From Humulus lupulus (lineage: Eukaryota > Streptophyta > Magnoliopsida > Rosales > Cannabaceae), in contig NC_084794.1 of the NCBI RefSeq assembly GCF_963169125.1, positions 157,180,858 to 157,244,857 of the forward strand: a stretch of DNA of 64,000 nucleotides, given 5' to 3'. Both the position numbers and the translations under genes were made by a program. The notes under the pieces are model-generated. The model was not told the DNA's origin. It saw only the letters and a program-made list of their open reading frames with translations, and ran no database searches. This document shows, in pieces, positions 11,911-24,300 of the stretch. Each line of letters opens with the position of its first letter. Within the stretch, counting starts at the first letter, position 1.

Positions 11911-12213
11911 CTAAGCTTCACTTGGTTGTTGACTCTCTTCTTGATCCGAAGGTAGCTCCACCCCTGACGAGCGCAAGTATACTGCAGCCGGATCGCCTAC
12001 TCGCAGTCTCACCGGAATATTGTCTCCGAAATAAAGCAGAGAGAGGAAGAGACAAGGAGAAGAGAGGAAGAAAGAGTAGAATCGTAGATTATCGACATCT
12101 TTCTTCAACACATTCTTAGCATCTCCTTGATCGAATTCGTTAGTCGGCTTCTTCTCCCACGACTGAGTCTTGGGAGACATCATTGATGGAAAATGTTGGG
12201 TATTGGGTGACAT
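11911..12213 (-). CDS. Unrecognised 100-codon ORF
   Basis: An open frame starts at an ATG and runs 100 codons. The N-terminal part is polar (MSPNTQ, WEKKPTNEFDQGDAKNVLKKD), followed by a hydrophobic serine/leucine stretch (about residues 46-62, FYSFFLSSPCLFLSLLYF) that could be a membrane segment, and an acidic end. Its composition is less AT-biased than the flanks and it lies between LTR fragments. I do not recognise a family. It may be an exon remnant of a host gene, part of a retroelement, or chance. Confidence 0.25.
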   Translation of the reverse strand: MSPNTQHFPSMMSPKTQSWEKKPTNEFDQGDAKNVLKKDVDNLRFYSFFLSSPCLFLSLLYFGDNIPVRLRVGDPAAVYLRSSGVELPSDQEESQQPSEA

Positions 12214-12616
12214 CTTTGGTGGCTTAGCACTGTAAAAATCCAGACTTTGAAAGCTTAATGCTCAAATCCATATTTTACTTAATTTTTGTAAAAGCCATAT
12301 TTAGGAAAACTTCTATTAAAAAATCCATATGTTGTCCGTATTTTTACCTCCTGACACATGACAACTCACAGTGACTGACTCAGATGCTCGTAGACATCTT
12401 CGGGGTATGTTACCCCCTGAGGCCTCTCTCCAGGGTGAGGATCCTTCCAGGTGATGTCACCTGTCTTTGCCAGTTGGTAGGCCGTGGGTACCTTAAAGGT
12501 AGATTGCCCTCGGAGCTAGAGTTTTTCTAGGAGAAGTAACTGCGACAATAACTCTCCTCCCTTAGTCGTCCCCCAAGTCTGAGGTTCTAGTTCTTGGACC
12601 TAAGATAGGCGCCATT

Positions 12617-13190
12617 TGTTAGCCAATGCGGGTTTGCAACACTAGAGGATCGTCTGACAACCTTTTTGGCGATCCGTCCACAGTGTTATCGAGTGTATGA
12701 CTTGAAAATTCGCACTCCCACTATGCCGTCTGACATGGAGATACGTACAACACGCTCTGAGAGTACCTGAGGCAGGTTCCCTGTAAAGTAGGTACCTTTA
12801 TGTAGTGGGCCCCGCGGATCTCGCCTGGGCTGTGGTCTCTATTTAATGTAGCCCAATGCATTGAATTTGTATTAATCCCTCAATAACATGAATAGTGTGT
12901 ATTAATTACAGATGATTAGTATTAATGACTCTAACCTCTATAAATCGGGTGGAGAGTCTCATTGTAAATGGTTCGGTTTTTTGGAGAGAAAAATACATTG
13001 TACTCAGAGCAATCTAAATGCTGCCTGAGAAAACTCTATTGGAGCTTGTCCTAACAAGCTTCCGATCCTCTTAATACAAAAAGACTTGTGGACTAGGACT
13101 CTTTTATAGCCTGAACCACATAAAAACTATTGTGTTCCTGTTGTTTATTTGTTTAATCTTTTGTTTTAAGGTTGATAACGAAAAAGATTA
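12617..13190 (+). repeat. LTR-like fragment with TATA box
   Basis: Sequence from about TGTTAGCCAATGCGG onward holds a TATA box (TATAAATC, 12939-12946), then a region ending with ACTTGTGGACTAGGACTC and GAACCACATAAAAACT, a pattern I associate with the R/U5 part of some plant Tat LTRs. The limits and clade are uncertain. The GC-richer sequence at 12360-12616 just before it is probably part of the same element. Confidence 0.4.
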
Positions 13191-14430
13191 TTAACACTAT
13201 AAATATAGAAAAGCCTTAGACTTTAGCTGTCATATTATTTTATAATTATATTTTCAAATAAATACATAAAAATAAAAAAAATACTCAGAATTTACACATA
13301 CAGGATGTAATTTAATTGTTAATACTATTTCAAAGTGGAGCTATGAAGAAATTATAAAGAATGACCCATTTTTAAATTAATATGTTAAATAATGTTATGT
13401 TTTTATTGGTTACTTCCACTCACGGAAAAAGAAATACTATAGAACAGTAAAGTAAAACTACGAAGTAGGAGGAAGATACAGCATTACTATAAGATATTAT
13501 ACAGTGCCCAATGTCACTTATTATGATATATTATGATTGTTTAAATTTAATAATTTTAATATTTTCAATTATATTTAATACGACCCAGTTATGAATTCAA
13601 TCGTTATTAACAAAAGTAGACTTATAAAAATAATACATATAAAAACATAACAAATAAAGAGGGAAAGGGCCCATAGAATACTAAATTCAACACACGTGTT
13701 GGATGGTAAATGTGTTCAGAAAACGAGTAAAGGCTAGCCGAATCCCATCAATGGACAAGCAAAAGAGTTAAAGAAGTAGAAGAAACAGACTAGGGTTTGA
13801 GAAGGAAACAGCTGTCCTATAAGTCAAATTTAAAATATACACTCACGCTTCTTTCTCACTTTATTGCTTACTAATCGCTTTCAATTCAACCCGATCTCGA
13901 GAGACTAGGAAAAAGAAAATAAAAGCCATTTTCGAGAGCCTAACCCAAAGCTGAAGGCACAGCTAAGACACCAGTAAAGAGTGATGAAGACAGTGACACA
14001 CTTTCTTAACCACCATTAATTGGTCCATGATTAAAATGAAAGTCCACAATTTACATTCTTTTTATATTACTACTTTTCATGCTATTGTTTTTTTTAAAAG
14101 TATGTAATTAATTAAGTAATTATTACGAAATTAACTATAATATGCTACCTCATGTGGTGTTTGATATTTAAAGTGTCAAATAACAACCATCAATAATAAA
14201 TTACCATTTTACATTAGGAATTTGAAAAAGAAAATGATAAGTGGATTAAAGATCCTATTGAATATAAAAAGGTGTGCTACTTTTAATTTAATATGCATAA
14301 TAATGTCAAGATATTATAAACTTGTCACTTCTTTTAGCTTATGCTTTAAAGACTACAAAGCTAAAACAATGGTTGGTCTGGTAGCCATTTTTGCCTTTTG
14401 TTTTGTTCTTAATATAAAAATAAAATGGTT
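13191..14430. other. AT-rich spacer, no gene seen
   Basis: No frame here looks genuine; the 74-codon frame at 14222-14446 is low-complexity. A less AT-rich patch at about 13660-14010, with a CACGTGT G-box-like core, could be relic promoter or 5'-UTR sequence, but nothing else supports that. Confidence 0.5.
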
Positions 14431-14716
14431 ACATCACTTGAGGTAGCCAAAACTTGCACTTCTTGAACTTGGCATACAATATGTGCTCCCTCACCCTCTA
14501 TAGTACCAACTAGAGATGCTGCTTGTGCTATGCTATGATTGAGAGTAAACTAGGATATCATCGATGGAGACTATCACAAATTTGTCTTGGTAGTCCTTGA
14601 ACACTCTGTTCATCAGATCCATAAAAGATGTTGGGGGCTTTAGTCAATCCAAATGACATGACTAAGAACTCATAATGCCCATACCTCGTATGAAAGACCG
14701 TCTTCAGAATATCTTT
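14431..14716 (-). pseudogene. Tekay-like RT fragment, downstream of solo LTR
   Basis: On the minus strand this continues the reverse transcriptase broken by the solo LTR at 14717-16541: [12 protein letters not shown], then the catalytic region with DDIL and YSQS, then 'FKKCKFW' after indels. It stops abruptly at about 14431, where AT-rich DNA begins, so RNase H and integrase are lost. Confidence 0.75.
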
Positions 14717-16541
14717 TGTAACGCCCTGCTAATTAGGGTCCATTACCAGGTGTGTTTTGAAACCAGTGCTGGACTTACTAACAAGTCATTTGGACTAAAC
14801 ATGTGATTAAGCCACTAAGGTTTGGGTATTAAAATTTTTTGATCATCTCATAAACATTTCCACTAAGTTAAAGATAAGTTCTTTACATGGGATCCCAAAA
14901 ATGTTAGTTTAAAAGCGTAATACAAAACTCAGATTACACAATAAGCCGTCCTAAGCAGCAAAAGTTGGGTTTAACCCTAGTTCCTCTGAGCATCTCGGCC
15001 ATGGTGATCGAGCGGACTGCATATGTACATACCACTGCTAATGCCCTCCGACTCATGGCTGGCTGAGCTTCTCCTTACCTTTACCTGCACCACAAAGCAT
15101 CTGTGAACCAGAGGACTCAGCAAGAAAACATAATCAACAATTCAGTGAATAAAACAACCATCAAACAGTAATAACTGAATCCAGCGCATTCTTTAAACTC
15201 CATTGGGGACTATAGAGTCACACAAGTGCATGCCGCACTTTCTATTAAGTTGTTGGCATCCGAGCAAGTCAAGTGCATGTTGCACTCCCAGGGTGGCCAA
15301 GCCATGGTGGCCTGCACTCCACGTGCATTATGGCAATCTTAGCTTATAAACTAAGTTCCTTATGCCCTTGACTTATAAGTCAAGCCACCACGTGCCTCCA
15401 ACTTATAAGTTGAAGCCTTGGGATTCTCAACTAATAAGGATCTTCTAGAGCCCGTCATATTCTCAACTAACAAGTTGATCTCCACTTAACATCCTAATGA
15501 TACCCTAGTTTATAAACTAAGCTTCACAGTCATAACAGACAATCACATGTTTCCTATAGCATACTTATCAAATAGTCACACAATGCATTATAATACATTC
15601 ACTCAACAGTCATAAGCATAATCATAATTATGCACATTACAGCTTACCTAATCAGACATTTGCAACATAATTATAATCATGTTCATTACCTTAACTAAGC
15701 TCTAATCAAGCATTCACATAACAGGTGCAGTTTTCTTACCTCTGGTCCGTATGCAGGTTATTAGTGACGACCCACTGAGTACGATCCCCGATCCAAGCCC
15801 TTAGCGAAAACCACAAATGGTTGTCTTATGCTCCCAAGCTACTCCTAGTTTAGTCTTGAACATCAAATCCCCAACCTCTTATGTTTTGCTCCTTCAATTA
15901 TCCAAAATCCCCCAATTTTCAAAAGAGAGAAAGAGAGGGAGAGAGCTACGGGAAAGAGAGTTTTCCTTCTTTGTTTTCTTTCTGAATCAGTCTAGATTCC
16001 AGCTGCCTATGTCATATATTCCTTTTACCAAAAAGTTTAAATTGCCCTTCCACCAATTTAAAGTCCTTTAATGACCTCAAGGGCAATTCCGTCAATTGCC
16101 ACTTCGGGTAAATCCTCAAGTGTTTCTCTAAATCCTCAACTTCCACAAAATAGTGACCATTAAATCTTCCATTACCCACTAGTACCCGGTAATATACTAA
16201 ATCAATAAAATACCCCTAAGCTTACCCCAAGCTGGGTATTAAAACTCTGATGTGACTTTTCCGCTAACTTGCTCATCGGGATCGCCTCTCGCCAAGTAAC
16301 CCAAATATGTCCACATAATAATGTGGTCTCAATCACACAAACACATATTAGCATTCATACTCCAAACGGGTCAAATTACTAAATACCCTTCTTATAAGAA
16401 ACGGACCCACATACACATATTTAATATCTTTAAAATACAAGCAGAATTATATTATAATATAATTCACATATTAACTCAATTATTGCCTCCCGGCCTCCTA
16501 ATCCAGGCACTAAGCCATATTAGGACATTTGGGATGTTACA
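14717..16541 (-). mobile_element. Solo Tekay-like LTR (1825 bp) inside RT
   Basis: In the minus orientation the LTR starts TGTAACATCCC (right end) and ends GGGCGTTACA (left end). It splits the RT coding sequence exactly: coding resumes on both sides. The flanks are TCTTT (14712-14716) and TCTTC (16542-16546), a 5-bp target duplication with one substitution. With no internal region, it is a solo LTR left by LTR-LTR recombination. Confidence 0.85.
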
Positions 16542-16546
16542 TCTTC

Positions 16547-17690
16547 CTCCTTGATCCTCAGGCGGTAATAACTAGATCGAATATCAACCTTTGAGAACAC
16601 CGTCTTTTCCTAGAGCTAATCAAATAAGCCATCAATCCTTTGCAGCGGATACTTGTTCTTGATGGTCGACTTATTCAGTTCTCTATAATCAATGCACATC
16701 CTCATCGACCCATGCTTCTTCACAAACAAAACTAGTGCACCCCACGATGATAAGCTAGGCATGATAAACCCCAAATCAAGTAACTCATGTAACTGTATCT
16801 TCAATTCTTTCAATTCTGCTGGAGCCATTCTGTACGGTGTTCTAGACACTAGTTTCATCCTCGATGCCAATTCAATAACAAATTCTATCTCCCGGTGCGG
16901 CGACAACCCTGGTAAATCTTCTGGGAATACATCCAGAAATTCATAGACTAATTTGGTCTCTTTAGGTCCAACTGGTACGACCTTAGTAGTATCTACCACA
17001 CTAGCTAGGAATCCTATGCAACCACCTCGCAATAGGTCTCTTACTCTCAAGGCTGATATCATAGGAATGCGGGGTCCACTCATAATACCCACAAATACAA
17101 ACGGGTCCTCACCCTTAGGCTCAAAGGTCACCATATTTTTCTTATAGTCTATGGTCGCCGCATACTTGGTCAACCAATCCATACCCAAAATCATGTCAAA
17201 GTGTTCCATAACTAGCTCAAACAGATCAACTGATAACTCTCTATTGTCAACCTCTACCAGTAATGATCTAACCCATATTCTAGAGACTACCAACTCCCCA
17301 GCAGGCAGTAAGGTCCCAAACTCCACAACGTAATAATAACATGGTCTACACAATATATCAATTATTATACTAGATTCAAAAGAATGTGTAGCACCAGAAT
17401 CAATCAGCACAATATAAGAAGTACCAGCACTAGAAAGCAGACCTGTCACTACTGAGGGACTAGCCTCAGCGTCTGTCTGCGTCAGTGTGAACACTTAAGC
17501 TGAAGTCAAGCTATCTGCCTTCTTTGGTTCCTCTTTCTTTGCTCTCGAGGAATCTTTCCTGAGATGCCCAACTATACCGCATAAAAAGTATGCCTTCCCT
17601 CAGCATTCTTCCAGATGAAGTCTCCTGTATCTGGCACACTCTGGATAAATCCTCCAGCTCTCATTGCCGCCCTGGTCGCTACCCTGAACA
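16547..17690 (-). pseudogene. Tekay-like protease and RT N-terminus
   Basis: A 292-codon frame (16616-17494) contains the aspartic protease with catalytic [10 protein letters not shown], the flap/'ILGMDWL' region, the linker '[16 protein letters not shown]', and the RT start with '[12 protein letters not shown]' and the '[13 protein letters not shown]' block. The gag zinc-knuckle remnant lies to the right (17500-17690). RT is broken after LFD and then by the solo LTR at 16541. Confidence 0.85.
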
Positions 17691-17695
17691 CCCCT

Positions 17696-18796
17696 TGTTA
17701 TATTATTTTATAATATAATGTTTTAAATTAAATAAATGTGACATAGAGTGTCACATATTGTAACATATAATAGAGAGTTACATTATTTGGATATATGTGA
17801 AATATCCAAACATGTAACATATTTGGTGTTACAAATTCATCACAAATTTGTAACTCCTAAATATCACCCATTATTGTATAGATTTGTTGTTACACAATAT
17901 TGAGATGAATTTCTTAAAGCCATATGCGAAATGGCTGATAGAGATGTGATTTTAACTCCCATATTGTGTATGGAAGTTACAAAATCAAGTGGGAATAAAT
18001 TGGAACGTTTTGGAAAAAACTGAAAAATGTGTTGTTGAAATTGACTGAGGGCCGCGGCGCCTGGAACTAGCGCCGCGGCCCTAATGCCTGACAGCTTCTA
18101 TAATTTCAGTTTTTTATCCAACTTTGAACGATTCCAACAGCTTAGTAACTCCCAATTCTCTATTTTAATTCCATAAAACACCCAATTAATCATTGGTAAT
18201 AGCCATGGGGGTTGGTGGAATTTGAAATTCAAAGGGTGTCTCTAAACTCTATAAATAGGAGCCTAATGCTCACTTGTAAGACACACCATTTCTATCCACT
18301 AGAGCACTTGGCTAGAAACACCTTGAGGCTTGATTATTCCAGAAAGCATTTCCAAAATCTGAGAGAGATCCCTTAGTGCTTGAGTTAGGGGGAAATAAGC
18401 TTTTGGACAAAGGTTTTAAACCTTGTTCAAGTTGGTGATCCCCAATCCTCTTCACTTAGGTTGTGTAAGTGAGAGTTTGTTTGTGGTTTATGTTCTTCCT
18501 TTTATTCTATTGTTCTTCTTCTTATTCTCTTGTTTTATTTACTTGTATATTTTGTTTAAGAGTTGTAATCTCTTCATTTGGTCCAAACACTTTATTTTAC
18601 TTGTAACTTTTGTTTTGAGTTGTACTTTACTATTCTCTTCTTCTTCATCATCTTCTTCATTTCCTTTGTTTTATTTGTATTTTCAGTTATAGAGTTGTAA
18701 CACTTTATTTAATCAATCTTGTCCATTGTAATATTTTGCATAGAGTTGTAACATTATCTTACCATTTCCATTGAGGCAATATTATTTTTCCTAACA
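17696..18796 (+). mobile_element. Solo LTR (1101 bp) inside gag
   Basis: It begins TGTTATATT and ends CCTAACA, flanked by a perfect 5-bp duplication CCCCT (17691-17695 and 18797-18801). It splits the Tekay-like gag between the zinc-knuckle side and the 'GLDRRS' side. The TATA box TATAAATAG (18250-18258) on the plus strand sets the orientation. The clade is uncertain, as no internal region remains. A perfect 12-bp GC-rich hairpin lies at 18049-18081. Confidence 0.85.
18049..18081. repeat. GC-rich perfect hairpin in solo LTR
   Basis: The arms are GGGCCGCGGCGC (18049-18060) and GCGCCGCGGCCC (18070-18081), with a 9-nt loop. Both are CpG-dense in an otherwise AT-rich LTR. Confidence 0.9.
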
Positions 18797-18801
18797 CCCC
18801 T

Positions 18802-19190
18802 ATGACCTCCTGTCTAGGCCTGAAACTATAGAAGTATCAGGGGTCTTTCTCTTCTTGTCCCTAGGGCCTCTGCCCCTACCAATTCTTGTAAATGGAGGTA
18901 CCACTCTCTTAGTATCTCGCCTAGTCGCACTCTCACGCCAGATCTTGTTCTCCGCGCCCTCACGGATAAGGGCCTTCTCTACTATTTGAGCATAAGTCAT
19001 CACTCTAAGTACAGAGGTGATTCTAACATCCCGAGCTATCATTGAATTCAACCCCCGAAGGAACCTTATCTTCCTAGTTATATCTGTGGGTACCATGTCT
19101 AAAGCAAACTTGGCTAAGTTGTCAAATTTCAGAGCGTACTCTGTCACTATCATGGTGCCCTGCACCAACCATGGCTACCAGACCAACCAT
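18802..19190 (-). pseudogene. Tekay-like gag fragment
   Basis: A frame (18800-19168) encodes the conserved gag block 'VTEYALKFDNLAKFALD' through 'PTDITRKIRFLRGLN', 'TYAQIVEKAL' and the basic GRGRGPRDKKRKTPD tail. It is cut on the right at 19190, where a Copia-type LTR begins, so the gag N-terminus is missing. Confidence 0.8.
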
Positions 19191-20900
19191 TGTTGTAGCT
19201 TTGTAGTCTTTAAAGACTGCAAGTAGTCTAGATTCGGACTACTGATGTGGATAGACATCTTGATAAAGGTGTTGTTTATAATAGTGATTATATATGACAT
19301 GACCGATATGAATCAAATATCTTTATAAAATTACCATTTTCCACAAAGGTTTAATTCTTATCATAATAGATGATCATTTGTAGATCAGTCTAAATTCTGA
19401 GTTATCATGAACTCTTGTTTGTGTTTATTAGATCTTTTGATTCATTTGTTAAGGTCTCTTAGTATAATGAGGTTAGTGACTTTTGTTTTGGAGATTCAAT
19501 ATCAAGAATGGCTGGGAACATGGTTTTACAATAAAGGAATCCATGGTTTCCTAACTGATCGAATATTGGTTCTTTTAAGGGTTAATTCTAGAACTGAATA
19601 GTTATTAAGCTCAAATCTATAATTTTATTATAGATTAATTATTCACTAGTGAATCAATGGTACTTAAGGAATAAGAGGTAATTAGAAGGGTAAAATAGTA
19701 ATTTTGACCAGATCTAATTAACGAACAAATAATTGGAGGAAATAACTACATTTATTGATTATATCAATGGAATACAAGAGAAAACTCTGTAAATATAACT
19801 CTATAAATACTTAGAGTGCAATTCCATATTCACGATGGAGTAATCATGGAATTAATAAATAAGATTATTGAATTAAAGAGTTTAATTAATATTCTTCTTT
19901 ATTGGAGCTTCGTATTATAGGTCCATGGCCCCCAGGTCGCCTTTGTTCTACACTGTCAAGGGTAAGGATGTCACAAGAAAGATTTATGGAGAGAAGGTCT
20001 AAATTGCAAAGGAATGAATTTTCTGGGGCACGGAAATAATTATGTGATAATTATGGGAAATTGATTAATTGTGAATTAATTAATTAACTATATAGTTTTT
20101 ATTTTGAAAAACTTTATGTTAAAATAATTATTAATTATGTTTGGATTATTATTTGGTGGAGTTTAATTATTATCTTATTGTAAGATAATTTATTTAAAAC
20201 TGATAGTTTTTAAGATAAATTTAATTTTGAATTAATTGATATTTATTTTTAGAAAAATATCTTGTCTTAAAATTAATTAAATAAACAAATGGGAAAATCA
20301 GAGATAGATATATAGTGTACACGCCAGTCACTGTATTTGACAGTGAGTGGCGCTACACACATATTCCCATCCCTGGGATTTGAATTTTGAATTTCAAATT
20401 AATTTTTTATTTAAGTATTTTTAAATAAAGATTAATTAAATTAGTTAATTATCTTTATAAACTTGAAAATAATCAATTTTTTTCTAAGTCAGTTGTTTCT
20501 AGGTTGATAGACTCTCTCAAAGAAAGAAAAGATATAATATTCTATACTTGAAATTCTAGAAGTTTCTATAGTCTCGCTCTTCTCAAACCTCTCTAGATCT
20601 CATGTGCTGAGTACATCCAGAGAGCCTAAAATTAACCTGTGAATCCTACGTGCCCACACATGTCCTTGTGTTTTAGAGGATCGACTTGGAAGTCTAAGAT
20701 GTGAGCTTTCATAAGGATAAGAAGATTGTTGATTTTACTAAAAGACTAAAGGACACTTGATAGACTACGAGAGGTAATATGTATTCCTTGTATGTGTTAT
20801 TTAATATATCTATATATGTATGAACCTGACTAATATTAATGATTCTTTGAAAATCCCTATACTTTCCGCTACGTATTTTGATTTTTTTATAATTTCATAC
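19191..20900 (+). repeat. Copia-type LTR in plus orientation
   Basis: It starts TGTTGTAGC and is similar along its length to the reverse complement of the Copia 5' LTR at 36257-37668, for example TCTAGATTCG...GATGTGGATAGACATCTT, TGATCATTTGTAGATCAGTC and GGAGATTCAATA. It is therefore inverted relative to that LTR. The terminal CAACA and primer site are missing at the right; about 20895-20905 it meets Copia RT sequence reading the other way. A 13-bp hairpin lies at 20322-20352. Confidence 0.75.
20322..20352. repeat. Hairpin in Copia-type LTR
   Basis: CGCCAGTCACTGT (20322-20334) and ACAGTGAGTGGCG (20340-20352) pair at 12 of 13 positions around a 5-nt loop. Confidence 0.8.
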
Positions 20901-20904
20901 CTTC

Positions 20905-22740
20905 CTATCCTTTAGTATTTGGATTTCAAGAACATAGCTCACTACTCCCAAATCTTTCTTTTGGGATTTCTCAGCTAACAATTTCTTTACTGTTGATAAT
21001 GTATCGTCCACGTAAAAAACTAAGAAAATTACTATTTAATCTTTGATGTATTTATACATAGAGGCTTTGTTAACATTTTGTTTGAAGTTGTATGTTTTAA
21101 TAGTCTCATCAATGGTAAGATTCCAAAATTTGGATGCTTGCTTTAGTCAAAAAATGGATTTGAGCAATTTGTATACTTTATGATCTTGCCCCTTTTCACG
21201 AAACCTTCTAGTTGTATCGTGTAGATACTTTCATCAAGAGAGCTATTGAGAAAAGCTTTCTTGATCTACATTTGTCATATCTCATATTCAAGACTAGTGG
21301 CTATGGATAAAATGATGCGTATGGATTTTAGCATGACAACATGAGATAATTTCTCTTCATAATCAAAATTTTCCTTTGGGTATAGCCTTTGGCTATTGGC
21401 CTTGCCTTGAAAGTCTCAACTTTCCCATCTGCACCTCTTTTCTTTTTGAAGATCCATTTGCACCCAATGGGCTTGGCATCTTCAGGTGAGTCTACAAGTT
21501 CCCCGACGTGATTGGAATACATCAATTTTATTTCTTGGTTCATAAACTCATGCCATTTTGTTCTTTTCAAGATCTTTCATTGCCTATTTAAACGTCAATG
21601 GATCATTCTTATCAGTGTCTGATAGAAGGACATGTGCTTCGTGTTCATAGCAAATAGGTTATCTAACAATCCTCCCACTAGGATGTTGCACCGAGGTTTC
21701 CTTTTTCAGGAACTATGGTTTCAATGGTATGCCATTTATCACTTAATGATGAAGATGATCTGATCCGATCAATTGTGAGTTCTTCAAGAACTACTTCGCT
21801 ATGAGGTTTATAGTTTATAATATAGTCATGTTCAAGAAAGGTTGCATATGTTGAAACAAATTCCTTCTCATCATTTTGACTATAAAAGTAGTCACCTCTT
21901 GTCTCTGGAGCATAGCCAACAATTGTATACATTTCAGACCTTGCATCTAGCTTACTGTACTTAGGTTTAAGAACATGAGTTGAACACCCTCATATATGAA
22001 AATTGCATAAACTAGGTTTGGAGCCATTCCATAACTCTAAATGTGTCTTGCTTATTGTCTTAGATGGGATTGAATTCAAAATGAAAGTTGTTGTTTGAAG
22101 TGCTTAACCCCAGAATGTGAGTGGAAGTGATGTGTAGCTTAACATAGATCTGACCATATCCAAGAAGGTCCTGTTTATCTTTTTTGAAACACCATTTTGT
22201 TGTGATTTTCCTTGCACTGTGAGTTGGGATAGAAGGCCACGCTTCAGTAGGAAATCCTTGAATTCTAAATCCAAGTATTCTCCACCTCGATCTAATCAAA
22301 GCATCTATAGAGATTTACCTAGTTGATTTCCAGCTTCAACTCTGAAGTCTTTGAACCCACCAAAAGTTTCATACTTCTTTAACATTAGGTAAGTATAACC
22401 TTTTCTTGAGTAATCGTTAACGAAGGTGATACAATACTCATATCCACCTCTAGCTTCTATATTGATTGGTCCACAAACATTATAATGTACAAGCTTTAGT
22501 GGTTCTTTGGCGTTGTAACCTTTTTGTTGAGAAGAGCCTTTTGGTTTTACCCTCTAAACATGATTCCCAAACTCGAAGAGTTCCAACTTTTAGTTCCCTC
22601 AAAGGTTCATTCTTTGTTAATCGATTTATTCTGTCTAGATTAATATGACCTAATCTAAGATGCAAAAGATACATGTCATCCTCTTGAGAATCTTTTTGTC
22701 TTTTGTTACTTTTTGGATTTGCTACTTTAAATAACTTAGA
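20905..22740 (-). pseudogene. Decayed Copia integrase and reverse transcriptase
   Basis: Reading leftward on the minus strand: a GAG-pre-integrase block (22480-22674; 'MYLLHLRLGHINLDRINRL', SCLEGK), integrase pieces with DRGGEY near 22285 and a QQNG motif near 22200, a linker (21678-21932), the RT start (21328-21570; 'KPIGCKWIFKKKRGADGK'), and the RT catalytic box FYVDD at about 21000. Many stops and shifts are present. The element ends just past the YVDD region at about 20905, with RNase H and the 3' LTR missing. The ISSUE is decay plus truncation; no active product is possible. Confidence 0.85.
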
Positions 22741-22749
22741 ATTATTTAA

Positions 22750-23879
22750 TGTTCATTCAGCTAGTCTAAGCATATACAGTTCGTTAGAAACTTTTGCATA
22801 GCAAATATTGAAACCACTCTTTGAAATAATAATCATATTATTACTAAACGAAATACCAAAATTCAGTTCATGCAACAAAGATAAAGAAATTAAATTTCTA
22901 GAAAATATTGAAATAAAGTAAACATTATTTAAAATAAGACATTTATATCCAATGTTTAAATAGATTGTTCCTAATGCTTTGGTTGAAATGATCACACCCC
23001 TTCCAACCCTCATTGTCACCTCACCATTTGCACGTTCCCTTGATGAATCAAGTATTTGCAAAGAAGAACAAACATTGTTAGTGCCTCCTGAATCAATAAC
23101 CTAGGATGACATATCTTCTTCCAAAACACAAACTTCAAGTACAAGTAACTTAGGTTTACATTTATTTTTAATTTCAATGAGATACTTGTTATACTTTCTC
23201 TTCTAGTGACCTTCAACTCCACAATGGGAACACTTCCCCTTAGGTTCTTTCTTTTTGAAGTTATTGTCTTTCTTGTTCTCCTTCGCCTTATGTGACTTGT
23301 TGGACTTCTTCCCTTTCTTATCCTTACAATTGCTCTTCTTCATCTTCTTACTTTTCTTTTTAGAGGATGAATGCTTTTGCTCAGAGACATTTACTTCGCT
23401 CTCTTTGGTCATAATCTTGTTGAGTGAATCAAAGGTTTGCATTTCATTCAACAATTGGGTCATGTTGTATTCCATCTTATTCATAATATAGTTTGCTTAT
23501 CAATGGTAGCCCCGTGTATTTCTGTTTCATGCATTATATTAATAATGTTCAAATCGTGTTCATGTAGGTTATAGTAGCCTCATAAAGACCTTAATCAAAT
23601 TGCTGCCCAAACATTACTTGTAGAGAATCCATAATCTCATAGGCTATTTTCATGCTTTCGTGATTTTTTCTAAGAACATCATTCATGCTTACAATCATGT
23701 AACACTTAGCCTTGTTGTTGGATTGAATCCAAGCATTATACCTGTCCCAAATACTTTTTGGGGCATTGGTTCTCACATATTAGGATCATATTTAAATTTG
23801 ATTTCCATCTTATAAAGTTATCACCATTACATTTTTCATGTGAAAGTAAAGCAGTAATATGATTGATTATGTTCGACAT
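22750..23879 (-). pseudogene. Decayed Copia gag and protease
   Basis: Gag starts at the ATG at 23877-23879 (MSNIINHITALLSHEK) and continues in shifted frames through 23591-23776 to a lysine-rich segment and the zinc knuckle CSHCGVEGH (23203-23484). There the next codon is TAG, and the position expected for the last cysteine reads tyrosine, so the knuckle is broken. Protease follows with a D-S-G core near 23090 and the 'RGVIISTKALGTIYL' region (22753-23061). Confidence 0.8.
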
Positions 23880-24293
23880 TTAATGAAAAGAAAAATATAA
23901 CATGCACAGTTTAATACAATTAAAATAAATATCATAACTTTCGGAAAGTAAATATATTGTATGAATACAATCAAATAAAACACATAAAGTTAGCATTTAC
24001 TATTCCACGATAAAACTACCCAACAATTAATGAGCCGCCTTACGGTCGATCTTATTAGTTTTAGGCAGTACACTAGACAATCTTAGCCTAATTAATTTAA
24101 AACTTAAAACATCTCATATTTTTTATTTTAAAAATAAGGTAATGTTTATTTTGTCAAGATACAATTACCCACTGGAAAACATTAATTGTATCTTTGTAAA
24201 TGTAACCAATTATTTCAGAGTCCATGACTTAGAGAAGGCCACATTAGGATCAATGAAGTCTAAAATTCATCACTTAAGCCAATCCTAAAGAAG
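23880..24293 (-). other. Copia leader, gag-proximal part
   Basis: Non-coding sequence between the Copia gag start and the Athila-like insertion at 24299. It continues on the other side of that insertion at 34754-36240. No gene is seen. Confidence 0.65.
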
Positions 24294-24300
24294 CCAACTG

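Noticed and set aside
14222..14446. 74-codon ORF with hydrophobic end
   Set aside because: AT-rich low-complexity frame, and its end overlaps the start of RT remnants on the other strand.
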